From Candidatus Didemnitutus sp. (GTDB taxonomy: Bacteria; Verrucomicrobiota; Verrucomicrobiia; Opitutales; Opitutaceae), in the NCBI GenBank assembly GCA_017991595.1, contig JAGOQJ010000001.1, positions 792,410 to 856,409 on the forward strand: 64,000 nucleotides of DNA, in the 5' to 3' direction. The position numbers were made by a program, and so were the translations under genes. This document shows positions 63,325 to 64,000 of this stretch, piece after piece. Numbering within the stretch: the first letter of the stretch is position 1; each line of letters opens with the position of its first letter. The notes beneath the pieces are model-generated. The model made no database searches and was not told where the DNA came from. It saw nothing but the letters and a program-made list of their open reading frames with translations.

Positions 63325-64000
63325 TCAGGCCCGATAGGGCAGCGGGAAGCGGCCGGTGAGCGCCACGACCCGGGCCTTCACGTCGGCGATCGCAGCGGCC
63401 TCGCCCTCGGTGCCGATGGCGGTGAGCACGGTGTCGATCAACGTGGCGATCTCCTGCATCTCAGCCTCCTTGAATCCGCGCGTCGTCATGGCCGGCGAGC
63501 CGAGGCGGATGCCCGAGGCTTGGAACGGCGAGCGCGTCTCGAAGGGCACGGTGTTCTTGTTGCAGGTGATGTTGGCCTTATCGAGCGTCTCCTGCGCGAC
63601 CTTGCCGGTGAGATTCGGCAACTTGGCGCGGAGGTCGACGAGCATGAGGTGATTGTCGGTGCCGCCGGAGACGATCTTATACCCGCGGGCGACCATCGCG
63701 TCGGCGAGAGCGGCGGCGTTTTTCACGACCTGCTGCGAATAGGTTTTGAACTCAGGCTTCAGCGCCTCGCCGAAGCACACGGCCTTGGCGGCGATGACGT
63801 GCATGAGCGGGCCGCCCTGCGTGCCGGGGAACACGGCGGAGTCGATCGCCTTCGCGTGCGCCGCCTTGCAGAGAATGAGGCCGCCGCGCGGGCCGCGGAG
63901 GGTCTTGTGCGTCGTGGTGGTGACGAAATCGGCGTGCGGCACGGGCGAAGGATGCACGCCTGAGGCGACGAGGCCGGCGATGTGCGCGATGTCGGCGAAA
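63325..64000 (-). CDS. glyA: serine hydroxymethyltransferase, C-terminal part
   Basis: The last 225 or so codons of glyA; the 5' part lies beyond the right edge. The fragment starts within [19 protein letters not shown] and contains the PLP-lysine motif [14 protein letters not shown], then [17 protein letters not shown] and [15 protein letters not shown]. The enzyme converts serine and tetrahydrofolate to glycine and methylene-tetrahydrofolate. The remainder is normal, with no sign of disruption. Confidence 0.96.
   Translation of the reverse strand, partial: FADIAHIAGLVASGVHPSPVPHADFVTTTTHKTLRGPRGGLILCKAAHAKAIDSAVFPGTQGGPLMHVIAAKAVCFGEALKPEFKTYSQQVVKNAAALADAMVARGYKIVSGGTDNHLMLVDLRAKLPNLTGKVAQETLDKANITCNKNTVPFETRSPFQASGIRLGSPAMTTRGFKEAEMQEIATLIDTVLTAIGTEGEAAAIADVKARVVALTGRFPLPYRA

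Overview
This window is GC-rich, densely coded bacterial chromosome. Several features point to the Verrucomicrobiota, most likely Opitutales/Opitutaceae. They are a GreA-type elongation factor with a very long N-terminal extension (a PVC-superphylum trait), a TIGR03067-type protein, a pyrophosphate-type phosphofructokinase, and a complete methylmalonyl-CoA (propionate) module like that expected in propionate-forming Opitutus relatives. The placement is inferred from gene content only; no rRNA or tRNA gene was seen.

Layout. 0-2.1 kb: end of a MoxR / DUF58 / BatA-type operon. 2.3-5.4 kb: a GGQ release-factor-like protein, a MOSC protein, a TIGR03067 protein coupled to rmuC, and an intergenic pair of perfect dyads. 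5.6-15.4 kb: a two-sided signalling island. Leftward lie a GAF/PAS kinase with a dead receiver, a FadL-type outer-membrane channel and a receiver-kinase. Rightward lie three overlapping genes: a LuxD-like acyltransferase fused to a methyltransferase, a multi-TM sensor kinase, and a protein ending in a pseudo-receiver with Glu at the phospho-site. 15.5-17.5 kb: an orphan ABC ATPase and surE. 17.7-29.7 kb: the propionate/methylmalonyl-CoA cluster (carboxyltransferase 5S-like subunit, mutA, mutB, meaB, epimerase, 12S-like carboxyltransferase, biotin carrier, gamma and beta subunits of a Na+ pump, biotin ligase). 29.9-35.2 kb: pnp, rpsO, a DciA-like protein and an MsbA-like exporter. 35.8-44.4 kb: a peptide-use cluster (two permeases, two M28 peptidases, two binding lipoproteins). 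44.4-50.7 kb: ispF, ispD, pyrF, ispE, ptsI, PPi-PFK. 50.9-64 kb: a lipoprotein gene richer in A+T than its neighbours, an ArsR-methyltransferase fusion, a LysE exporter, the GreA fusion, rsmB, a CPBP protease, a double retropepsin-PDZ lipoprotein, an MFS transporter, a hybrid kinase with a CHASE-type sensor region, and the 3' part of glyA.

How the genes fit together. The propionate cluster can carry carboxyl groups on one small biotin protein between pyruvate/oxaloacetate and methylmalonyl-CoA, interconvert succinyl- and methylmalonyl-CoA, and drive a sodium pump. PPi-PFK fits an energy-frugal fermentative life style. The peptide cluster couples extracytoplasmic peptidases to oligopeptide uptake. 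The best candidate for an undescribed system is the 5.6-15.4 kb island: an acyl-chain enzyme with the full LuxD catalytic triad, a membrane kinase translated with it, and a FadL channel between two kinases. Together these suggest synthesis, uptake and sensing of a fatty-acyl-derived signal. That reading is inference. Three repeat families also recur between genes: paired dyads with a 3-nt centre, GTAG-headed REP-like hairpins, and short arrays of CACNNNN-type heptamers spaced about one helical turn apart.
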